Under the pieces are notes generated by a model that did not search any database, had not been told where the DNA came from, and saw nothing but the letters and a program-made list of their open reading frames with translations. DNA of 20,436 bases, taken from a virus. Position numbers and translations under genes: made by a program. Within the stretch, counting starts at the first letter, position 1. Each line of letters opens with the position of its first letter. The stretch spans positions 1-20,436 of IMG/VR virus record IMGVR_UViG_3300046011_001679. One strand, given 5' to 3'. Shown piece by piece: positions 13,393 through 19,999 of this stretch.

Positions 13393-16139
13393 GGGGTGTT
13401 GTTGGTGATGGTTACGGTGAATTCGTCGTTCCTGGCAAAGACCGGGAACCTGTACTGACCTTGGTCCAACTTGACCAGGGCGTTGCCGCCGCTGTTCCCC
13501 AGCGTTCCAGAGAACAGCATAGTTGATGCCGTCTCGCTGTCAATCTGGACGTCCACAGTGAAGTGGTTGGTGTTGACGTAGCGGATGGTGCCCCACTTAA
13601 CCTGGTAGCGTCCTTCAGCGATGGGGATTCGACCACCGTTGGTAGCTTCCTCACGGAGGTCGGCTTTACCAAACTGGTAACGCATGGTGTAGAGGCTACC
13701 AAGGATCATGCCCGTGGTGGCCGTCTGGTTGTTAGGTAGGCTGACCGTAGGGTTGGCGAACGGTAGGCCAGACACAGGGTCGGTCGTCTCGATGGTCGGG
13801 GAGGTGTAGCTCCCGATGGCGAACGTGATCACAGGGACGAACGGGGCATCCAGGTTGTACGACGCAGGCAGCGTTATGAAGGTTTTGTTTCCGGCAGGGT
13901 AGTACGTTTTGGTTGCGCTGTTCAGACTAATCTGGCGGTCCATCAGGGGAGCCGTGATCGTGCTGAAGTCGTCAGTGCCAAACTTGAAGTCCATGACCTC
14001 CAAGGCACTGGCGCTGTCCAGGCCCGCCATGATGTACAGCTTGTCACCGTAGAACTGGCAGCTCAGGACATCCCGGTCGAACGTGTACTTCGACCAGGCC
14101 GCTTGGAGCACGCGGTCCCCGTCGATGAAGTATTTGTAGATGAACAGTGACGTCGGCTCTGCCGAGCTGAGCACAACGATCACACGCTCGCTCTCGCAGG
14201 CAGTGATCGTGGTGACACCCTGGGGGATGTACCGCGGGATCTGCAGGCTGATGTTCTGGGCGATGTAGCTTCCCTTGGCAATGTCGCTGGGGTCAGCGAT
14301 CTGCTGGTACTCCATCAGCGAGGCCCACTCCTGTCGGTCTGACACGAAGTAGGCGTTCTTGCCCACGACAATCGGGGCGACAGCCGTGTTGATCGGGTAG
14401 CTCGTCACGAACTGGATGCTCGCCGTCTTGGGGGTCAAGATCGGGTCCCCGCTCACGACGAACTGGGCCTGCTCAGCGAACACCAGCAGGCGCTCATTGA
14501 GGGGCACCGCGTGCTGGAGCTTGGCAACCTCAGTGTGGGCCGCCTGGATGTCGATCACGTCGCTGTCGAGCAACTGCCGTACGGTCGTGCGGAAGAAGTT
14601 GCCGTAGATGCCTGCTTCGCTCATGCAGACGGAGCTTTCCGTCAGGATGCCAAAGCGGTTCTTGTGGAAGAAGATGTCGGTGATCGGCTTGCCAACGAAG
14701 CTGGGGGCGGGGTTGGTCTCAATGTCACCGGTCTGGCACTCCAGCCAGGGGTACTCCTCGAGCGAGAAGTAGATGGCGAAGGGGACAGTGGTGACGGTTC
14801 CCAGTGCATCGTCCTGCTTACGGATCAGGACCAGCGGCATCTTCTTGAGAGCAACGGGGCGGTCAGGCCCAACGGCCTCACGCCACTCGCCCTCCCCGAA
14901 GGTGTTGGGTACGGGGGTCACGAAGCGAACATAGAAGTCATCCTCGTTCGCTTCCACGGCTCCCTGCACTTGCAGGACGGTGCCGTCCAAGCATCGAGGA
15001 GGCAGCTCATCAAAGTTGTCCACGGTCAGGTGGTAGCCCTTGAGGGCGGTGTCCCCAACTGAGTCCGACGTGAAGATGCGGGTGATGTTGGCCGTACCAT
15101 TGGTGATCTTGAGCACGCTGCCCGAGCGGGTAACCGTCCAGCCGCCACCATCGAGCTGCGTCCGAAGCTGCTCAGCGATGTCGTCGGTCTTGATCGAGTT
15201 GTACTCGGTGCCAGTGGACTCAGTGATTACCACAGTCGAGGCGATCCCCGCTCCCGAGTTGAGGACGGTTGGGGTGAAGGACACACCAGCCACGTCGGCC
15301 TTGATCCGCAACACGGCCGTGATGCCGGGGTTGGGCTGAGAGGCCGTGACAATGTCCTCCATCGAGTCCCCGCCGACTGCGGAGTTAATCGCCGCAGCAA
15401 TGGAGGTCGCCACCTGAATCGGGGTAGGACTGCCGCTGACGGTGTAGGTCTTGGTGTAGCCCAAGACAGTGACCGTCCAGACAGTGCCGTTGGCTCCAGA
15501 CGAGCTGATCGTGGTCTGCCACTCTTCCTGGACAGGACCAGCCGCGGTGCCATTCCAGGTGGACACCTCAGCGGTCTTGCTCGTCGAGGCCGTGGACACT
15601 TCCACACGGTAGTTGGTCTTGTAGTTGCCCTGACGCACGTACAGGTACGCAGTCCGAGCATCCTGGGTGGGCGAGGGGTTGCCAGAGTCGACCTCGGGAA
15701 CAATCGACGTGTTCACCAGGAAGGTGTAGTCGTTCACCGTGGTCCACTTGAAGTCAGCCAGGGAGTCGTAGCTGGGCACCACGTAGGTGTTGATCAGGGC
15801 AGTAGGTCCCACCCCACCCGTGTCGCTGATGAAGATGGCATTGCCCTGCAGGTCCCATGCCCGAATGGTCGCGGAGGTCCCACCACTGGTGCTAACGACT
15901 CCGAGCAGGTAACGCTCAGTCGCGTCTCGATTGACCCAGTGGTAGGAGCCTCCAACGAAGTCGTCACTGGGATCGGTCTCCAGCCCGTTCAACCAGAGCG
16001 TGCCAGGACGCTTCTTGAGGCCTTCCTCAATCGTTCCGTAGGCGTTCTCCTGGATGCGACACTGACTCTCAAGACGGAGGTCGTCAGGTTGCTGAGACAC
16101 ACCGCCAACCAGGTTGGGCTGAGACTTAGCGAGGAGCAT
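13323..16139 (-). CDS. Tail tubular protein B / nozzle (T7 gp12-like)
   Basis: 938 residues (T7 gp12 is 794), forming the tail nozzle below the gp11 ring. The N-terminus has the family hallmark NLVGGVSQQPDDLR (residues 9-22) and GLKKRPGT (39-46). The middle is beta-rich with many Thr/Ser/Val repeats, and the extra length probably reflects an added beta domain between about residues 170 and 380. The start at 16139 overlaps the preceding stop as TAATG, so translation is probably coupled to the gp11-like gene. Its end overlaps the gp13-like gene. With no tail fibre found nearby, this enlarged nozzle could carry extra host-contact domains, but that is speculation. Confidence 0.95.
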   Translation of the reverse strand: MLLAKSQPNLVGGVSQQPDDLRLESQCRIQENAYGTIEEGLKKRPGTLWLNGLETDPSDDFVGGSYHWVNRDATERYLLGVVSTSGGTSATIRAWDLQGNAIFISDTGGVGPTALINTYVVPSYDSLADFKWTTVNDYTFLVNTSIVPEVDSGNPSPTQDARTAYLYVRQGNYKTNYRVEVSTASTSKTAEVSTWNGTAAGPVQEEWQTTISSSGANGTVWTVTVLGYTKTYTVSGSPTPIQVATSIAAAINSAVGGDSMEDIVTASQPNPGITAVLRIKADVAGVSFTPTVLNSGAGIASTVVITESTGTEYNSIKTDDIAEQLRTQLDGGGWTVTRSGSVLKITNGTANITRIFTSDSVGDTALKGYHLTVDNFDELPPRCLDGTVLQVQGAVEANEDDFYVRFVTPVPNTFGEGEWREAVGPDRPVALKKMPLVLIRKQDDALGTVTTVPFAIYFSLEEYPWLECQTGDIETNPAPSFVGKPITDIFFHKNRFGILTESSVCMSEAGIYGNFFRTTVRQLLDSDVIDIQAAHTEVAKLQHAVPLNERLLVFAEQAQFVVSGDPILTPKTASIQFVTSYPINTAVAPIVVGKNAYFVSDRQEWASLMEYQQIADPSDIAKGSYIAQNISLQIPRYIPQGVTTITACESERVIVVLSSAEPTSLFIYKYFIDGDRVLQAAWSKYTFDRDVLSCQFYGDKLYIMAGLDSASALEVMDFKFGTDDFSTITAPLMDRQISLNSATKTYYPAGNKTFITLPASYNLDAPFVPVITFAIGSYTSPTIETTDPVSGLPFANPTVSLPNNQTATTGMILGSLYTMRYQFGKADLREEATNGGRIPIAEGRYQVKWGTIRYVNTNHFTVDVQIDSETASTMLFSGTLGNSGGNALVKLDQGQYRFPVFARNDEFTVTITNNTPWPSTLIGAEWIAEFTTRFPRAQ

Positions 16140-16750
16140 TAGTAGGGACCGATGCCAGACAGCGGGGACAGGCGGTTCACGACACGCTGGACGGCCCAGG
16201 AGTCGAACACAGTGTAGTCGGCGTCGGTGGCCTCCTGATCACGCAGGTCGAGCAGGGCCATCATCTCGTCACGCTCTTGGAACTGGTGGATGTTGGGAGC
16301 ACCGGCCGCAGTGTCCTGAAAGATGCGAGCAGCTCGAACCATGATGTAGCGGCGGGCCGCCTCAGGGATCTTCTCGAAGTCCTGGAATAGCACGACCTCC
16401 ACCTTCATGGACGTGGTGAACGTGCTCGAGTTGGTCACCGTGTTGTACAGCTTCGCATCGCGGACAACGATGTCGTAGTCGCCGCGGTAGTAGCTGGGGT
16501 CATTGAGGTCGACCTTTGCCCAGGTAGCCTGGACGGGGATCTCGTTCGACACGTTCGGAGTGACGGTGATCGTCTCGGTATTGAAGTGCCAACCACGGCT
16601 GAGGACTTCCCGAGTAACCTCGTCCAGCACGGCCTCAGCTAACACTGCGTCACGGCGAGTTGCCGGGAGGGAGGCTACGGGAGCTTCGTTCACCGCGGCC
16701 AGGATCTTGTTGACTGCCTGGAGGCGGGTGGTGGAGGTTACGACTGCCAT
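16139..16750 (-). CDS. Tail tubular protein A / adaptor (T7 gp11-like)
   Basis: 203 residues (T7 gp11 is 196). The family pattern is clear: an N-terminal AVNKILAAVNEAPV segment, then LDEVTREVLSRGWHFNTE, and a C-terminal part with the paired YIMVRAARIFQD helix. It forms the dodecameric ring joining portal to nozzle. It is the first gene after the terminator-like hairpin that follows the capsid gene, the same arrangement as gene 10, T-phi and gene 11 in T7. No Shine-Dalgarno sequence is seen; the ATG is preceded by ACTCAACCA. Confidence 0.95.
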   Translation of the reverse strand: MAVVTSTTRLQAVNKILAAVNEAPVASLPATRRDAVLAEAVLDEVTREVLSRGWHFNTETITVTPNVSNEIPVQATWAKVDLNDPSYYRGDYDIVVRDAKLYNTVTNSSTFTTSMKVEVVLFQDFEKIPEAARRYIMVRAARIFQDTAAGAPNIHQFQERDEMMALLDLRDQEATDADYTVFDSWAVQRVVNRLSPLSGIGPY

Positions 16751-16784
16751 TGGTTGAGTGGTCTGTGTGGAGAGAGAGAGAAGG

Positions 16785-16817
16785 GAATAAGGAGGAGGAC
16801 GGGGTGTCCCCCTCCTT
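16785..16817 (-). terminator. Terminator-like hairpin after the capsid gene
   Basis: On the minus strand, AAGGAGGGGG and CCCC...CCTCCTT arms (16789-16817) can pair around a short ACA loop with a bulge on one side. They are followed by a T-rich, pyrimidine stretch (TTATTCCCTTCTCTC). It lies in the 84-bp gap between the capsid and gp11-like genes, the position of T-phi in T7, where it would reduce transcription past the very highly expressed capsid gene. Confidence 0.6.
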
Positions 16818-16834
16818 GTCAGGTCAGATCAGGA

Positions 16835-17953
16835 CTAGGCCACGCTGATCGAAGTCCAGCGCATGGCGGCGTCAGGACGCAGCACCGCGTGACCCATGGC
16901 GTAGCGAGCGACGAGCAGGGTGCCCTGACGCTCAACGCTGTACTCAGTCTGGATGCTCAAGTCCTTGAGCTTGACAGTACCGATGGCCGACTTGTGGAAG
17001 GCGACCGCACAGATTTGAGTCAGGTTCACGTTGTACTTGGTCGTGTTCCCAGAGGGACCGATGCCAGAGATGTTGGTGCCGTCGCCGGTGCTAACGCCCA
17101 ACGTGCAGAGCTTCGAGTCTGACTGCGCAGCCTGCTGGACCGGGATGATGGTGAAGCCCGCGTACTTGATCATCATCTTCGGCTCCAACGCATTACCGTT
17201 GGTGCCTGCATTGACGTCGTTGTTGAGAATGATCAAGCCCGCGGTGTTCGTCTGGTTGTACAGACGGTAGAACAACTCGGGGCGGCAGATGATGTAGCGA
17301 TCAGAGGTCGGGATCTTGGCCTCGTCAAAGACACGCGCCGTGGCCCAGATGGCGTTGAAGAGGGCCGCACTCACCGTGGCGGTGGCCGAGTTCTGGAGGT
17401 TGAGGTCAACCAGCCACGAGCCCGCCGTAGAGCCAACGGTGCCGCTGTTGAAAGTAACATCAGGCAGAGCCGCGTAGTCGGTGTTGAAGGTGGCTCCATC
17501 GAAGGCGGTCAGAGCCCCGCTGGCCAGAGCCGCACAAGCGATCAAGCGACGATCCGCTTGGCGGGCCAGCACTTCGCCCATCTGCTTGGCGTACTCAGCA
17601 CGGGTCTCGTAGTGGATCATCCATTCCTGAATGTCAGGAATGAAGGTCGAGGCCAGCAGGATGTCGTCGACGGTGAGCTTGGCTTCGGCGTGCTTGAAGG
17701 CGGTGCCGTAGGCGTTGTTGTCGTCGAGCAGCGACTGACCAGGGGTGTGGTACTTGGCCGACGCGATGCCGATCTGAGGCATCGTGGTAACCTTGCCATT
17801 GGAGATCGTCTTGACCTTGCCAAGCTCGATCATTTGGTTGGACTGGTTGAAGGCCGTCATGACCTCGCCAGCGTACTGCTTGAGGAAGAGTGCGTCCGTT
17901 GCACCGCCAGCGTTTGCCTGGCCGGGGTTGGACAGAGTAGGGTTGTAACTCAT
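16835..17953 (-). CDS. Major capsid protein (T7 gp10-like)
   Basis: 372 residues (T7 gp10A is 345), forming the icosahedral shell. Recognisable family features include an N-terminal LFLKQYAGEVMTAFNQSN helix region, LTVDDILLASTFIPDIQEWM (about residues 93-112) for the E-loop/spine-helix area, and a C-terminal LLVARYAMGHAVLRPDAA. It stands alone between two regulatory-looking gaps: a 312-bp leader with hairpins upstream and a terminator-like hairpin downstream, consistent with strong separate control. The ATG at 17953 has no Shine-Dalgarno sequence in the preceding 20 bases. No slippery site giving a minor 10B form was identified. Confidence 0.96.
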   Translation of the reverse strand: MSYNPTLSNPGQANAGGATDALFLKQYAGEVMTAFNQSNQMIELGKVKTISNGKVTTMPQIGIASAKYHTPGQSLLDDNNAYGTAFKHAEAKLTVDDILLASTFIPDIQEWMIHYETRAEYAKQMGEVLARQADRRLIACAALASGALTAFDGATFNTDYAALPDVTFNSGTVGSTAGSWLVDLNLQNSATATVSAALFNAIWATARVFDEAKIPTSDRYIICRPELFYRLYNQTNTAGLIILNNDVNAGTNGNALEPKMMIKYAGFTIIPVQQAAQSDSKLCTLGVSTGDGTNISGIGPSGNTTKYNVNLTQICAVAFHKSAIGTVKLKDLSIQTEYSVERQGTLLVARYAMGHAVLRPDAAMRWTSISVA

Positions 17954-18119
17954 TTGAGTAACTAGAAATCGAACAGGTTGAAACGAACAGAAGCGATCAG
18001 ATCAGCCGTCCGTTCACACAAGGTTGTCGCTCGTAAGCGGCCAGGTCTCGCGGATTAGCAATCAGTCGTATGCGTGCGGGAGTGCTGCCAGTTGGGCGCG
18101 TCTCCGATGATCTAAAACA

Positions 18120-18158
18120 GTGAAGCCCGCACGGGGAACCATCCCGTGCAGGCCTCAC
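18120..18158 (-). terminator. Strong hairpin with a short U-tract, upstream of the capsid gene
   Basis: The arms pair over about 17 positions with two internal mismatches, around an approximately 4-base loop. The inner stem is GCACGGG/CCCGTGC. Read on the minus strand, the stem is followed by TGTTTTAGA, a short T-run, so it could terminate or attenuate transcription coming from the scaffold, propeller and spanin genes before the capsid gene. It could also be an RNA-processing site. Confidence 0.55.
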
Positions 18159-18165
18159 AAAAGCT

Positions 18166-18193
18166 GGTCCTAAGGTAGCGAATCTCGTCGGGT
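18166..18193 (+). other. 23S rRNA-like segment (17-base exact match to the conserved I-CeuI-site region)
   Basis: The plus strand reads GGTCCTAAGGTAGCGAA at 18166-18182, identical to the universally conserved 23S rRNA domain IV sequence that is also the core of the I-CeuI recognition site. After a shorter spacer (TCTC), GTCGGGT (18187-18193) matches the next conserved block of the rRNA. Weaker similarity may continue to about 18205. The late-gene mRNA (minus strand) would carry the complement. Flanks are not rRNA, so it is not a contaminating rRNA gene. Confidence 0.8.
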
Positions 18194-18211
18194 CAGCTTG
18201 TACCAATGCAG

Positions 18212-18244
18212 AAGGCCGCACCGGGGAGCCCCCAGCACGGCCTT
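18212..18244. other. Strong 15-bp hairpin just after the spanin gene
   Basis: Arms AAGGCCG and CGGCCTT extend inward through wobble pairs to a GGGG/CCCC stem closed by a 3-base loop. On the plus strand it is followed by TTGTTGTTGT, while the minus strand has no T-run after it. It may be an mRNA-stabilising or RNase III-type element at the 3' end of the spanin message, or a terminator for plus-strand transcription. Confidence 0.55.
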
Positions 18245-18265
18245 GTTGTTGTCTCAGGCGTTTGA

Positions 18266-18649
18266 CTACGCCGTCTTACCCTTGGACTTCTCCAAGTCCT
18301 TCTTGCGAGTCGAGTTGCGGTAGAAGTTCAAAGCGACGGCTGCGAGAATGCCCACAAGACCACCCTCAGCAGACTCAGGGAGACCCGTGAGAGTGGCTTC
18401 GGTTCGCTCCTCAACCTCTTTCGCAATGGCTTCGACCGCCTCCTTGAACTCGGTCGACGCATCCTTGATCTCACCCTTGGCCTCGTCCACCTGCTCCTTC
18501 GTGGCAGTCGAGTCGGCAATCTTTTCGAGAGCCGCTTCGGTCTTCTGGTGGTACGTCTCTTGGACGTCAGCCAGTGCTCGGAGGTCGCCTGAGGTGATGC
18601 AGGCAGTCAGGGAGGTCAGACACAAGAGGGAGATCAGGATGTTCTTCAT
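18266..18649 (-). CDS. Probable unimolecular spanin (u-spanin)
   Basis: 127 residues. An N-terminal lipoprotein signal (MKNILISLLCLTSLTAC) has the lipobox LTAC with the modified cysteine at C17. A charged, probably coiled-coil periplasmic part (about 23-85) follows, then a short hydrophobic segment (about 97-110, GLVGILAAVALNFY) and a very basic tail. Outer-membrane lipoprotein at one end and inner-membrane anchor at the other is the topology of u-spanins such as T1 gp11 (131 residues), which fuse the two membranes at the last step of lysis. T7 instead uses a two-part Rz/Rz1 spanin beside the terminase, absent here. The hydrophobic segment is short for a membrane span, which is the main doubt. 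The start is 3 bp after the stop of the propeller gene. Confidence 0.72.
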   Translation of the reverse strand: MKNILISLLCLTSLTACITSGDLRALADVQETYHQKTEAALEKIADSTATKEQVDEAKGEIKDASTEFKEAVEAIAKEVEERTEATLTGLPESAEGGLVGILAAVALNFYRNSTRKKDLEKSKGKTA

Positions 18650-18652
18650 AGA

Positions 18653-19975
18653 TCAGGGCGTGATGTTGTAGAGGGTGATGTACGTGCCCAGGTTGCCTCC
18701 GGGAGGATTCCCGTAACGCAATGCCGCAGCACGGTTGGCAGGGTTGACTGCCAAGCGGTTGTTGAAGTGATCGCTGATCGACCAGTCCGTGGTGTAAGCG
18801 GGACCCCAGGTCGAACCCTGCTTGGTCCAGCAGGTGAGCTTGCCGTGAGTGCCCGCGATACGGGACATGGCAACCACCGTGGTGTCGTTCATGAACTTGA
18901 TGTCCGAGTAGAACGTGTAGGCGGCCAGACCCGTGATCGGGTACTGGACCAACGTCATGCCACTGGTGGCCAACGGCAAGGTCTGGCTGCTCAGGTCAAT
19001 CGTACCGAAGCCGCCGAGGTCAACCAGAGGGCTCACCAGACCCGTGAACAGCGTATTGCCGTCGGGGCTGATTGCCAAAGCCACGGGGTAGGTGCCGCCA
19101 GTGGTGAAGCCCTGGGTCTTCCACAAACCATGCTCGGTGGGAGCAGAGGGGTTGTAGTTCCAGTCGTAGAAGTTCGAGTGGTTGGCGTAGATCGTGGCAT
19201 TGCTGCCAATCACCGACATACGCACCGACACGTCACGGGCAGAACTAGCCAAGCCAGCCGAAGCGAAGCTCTGGCCCGCCGTGAAGCCCTCGAACAGGGT
19301 GGGGTACATCGAGCTTTGCGAGATCGCCGTGCTCGAATCATCGTCGATGTGGAACACGTAGTTGTAGTCCATGGCCTCCACGTACAGGGTGGTGCCGTCA
19401 GCCGAGAGGACCGACTGCAACGGCTGCGAAGTCACCTGGGTGAACTTCTCGCCGCCAATGAGGCCAGTCGCGGTATCACAAGTGTAGACGGTCAGGCCAT
19501 TAGTGCTGGTCCAACACCAACCAACAGCGATGCCGTTCTCACTCATGTGAGCGCCGAGCTTGTCACCAGCGTCCATCGTGACGGTGTAGGACGGGGTGCT
19601 CGAGGAAGCGCCCGCATCCGACCAGGCGAACATTCGGGTACGAATGGCACCACCGCTGACAGTGCGCTCCGCAGTCACGGCCACCAGGGCAGCCGTGTTC
19701 GCAGCAGCATCAACCTCAGCGGCGAGCATCTCGTAGCCCGCCTGCTTCGACCAGACAACACTGCCAGAGGCCAGGTTGTCCAGCAGAGTCACCTTGCCAG
19801 CAGACGAACCCGTGCCGCCCACGTTGGGGAAGGCCAGGAACATCGAAGCGCCCGCATCACCAACCGCATGGTCAGTGACACGGCCCTGCTGGTAGTAGGT
19901 GAAGATGGGACCGAACGACGACTGTGCGGTAGCCGTCGCGGTCAGAAGAAGAACAGAGAGGAAAGATTTGGTCAT
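18653..19975 (-). CDS. Secreted beta-propeller-like protein of unknown function
   Basis: 440 residues with a clear Sec signal peptide (MTKSFLSVLLLTATATA, likely cut at ATA|Q after residue 17). The rest is beta-rich with propeller-like blade turns: LSADGTTLYV (190-199), ISPDGNTLFTG (302-312) and several weaker repeats ending in short Tyr/Val strands. It resembles YVTN/lactonase-type or WD-like propellers in style, but no specific family or active site is recognised. It sits between scaffold and capsid, a place usually without extra genes in T7-like phages, and next to another envelope-targeted gene (the spanin). Possibilities are a host-envelope or extracellular factor (moron), a virion surface protein or a lysis helper. 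The signal peptide argues for export rather than cytoplasmic virion assembly. The start at 19975 follows a GTACACTCGC motif by 14 bases. Confidence 0.75.
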   Translation of the reverse strand: MTKSFLSVLLLTATATAQSSFGPIFTYYQQGRVTDHAVGDAGASMFLAFPNVGGTGSSAGKVTLLDNLASGSVVWSKQAGYEMLAAEVDAAANTAALVAVTAERTVSGGAIRTRMFAWSDAGASSSTPSYTVTMDAGDKLGAHMSENGIAVGWCWTSTNGLTVYTCDTATGLIGGEKFTQVTSQPLQSVLSADGTTLYVEAMDYNYVFHIDDDSSTAISQSSMYPTLFEGFTAGQSFASAGLASSARDVSVRMSVIGSNATIYANHSNFYDWNYNPSAPTEHGLWKTQGFTTGGTYPVALAISPDGNTLFTGLVSPLVDLGGFGTIDLSSQTLPLATSGMTLVQYPITGLAAYTFYSDIKFMNDTTVVAMSRIAGTHGKLTCWTKQGSTWGPAYTTDWSISDHFNNRLAVNPANRAAALRYGNPPGGNLGTYITLYNITP

Positions 19976-19989
19976 GCTGGGGTAGGACA

Positions 19990-19999
19990 GCGAGTGTAC
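19990..19999 (-). promoter_or_regulatory. GTACACTCGC motif, minus-strand copy
   Basis: It lies immediately after the scaffold stop codon and exactly 14 bases before the ATG of the propeller gene. It has the same 10-mer and spacing as the two zinc-finger genes about 19 kb away on the other strand. Confidence 0.35.

Larger units (their letters stand above)
17954..18265. other. 312-bp non-coding leader before the capsid gene
   Basis: It holds two strong hairpins (18120-18158 and 18212-18244) and a 23S rRNA-like sequence between them (18166-18193). The remainder, 17954-18119, is AT-balanced, has no plausible ORF, and was examined for tRNA structure without success. Because the capsid gene in T7 has its own strong phage promoter, one is expected here. 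No T7-consensus promoter was recognised, and the cognate polymerase is outside the window. Confidence 0.7.

Noticed and set aside
18015-18120. Possible tRNA (serine-like) on the minus strand before the capsid gene
   Set aside because: A GCT-containing loop and an AACTGGCA stretch resemble tRNA parts, but the anticodon stem pairs poorly, there is no T-arm GTTC motif in place and no consistent acceptor stem.
18166-18193. Real or partial 23S rRNA gene
   Set aside because: Only a few dozen bases match and both flanks are unrelated phage sequence, so it is described as an rRNA-like segment rather than an rRNA gene.
17997-18221. Small minus-strand ORF (74 codons) in the capsid leader
   Set aside because: It reads through the hairpin and the complement of the 23S-like segment, with no start context and no protein-like pattern.
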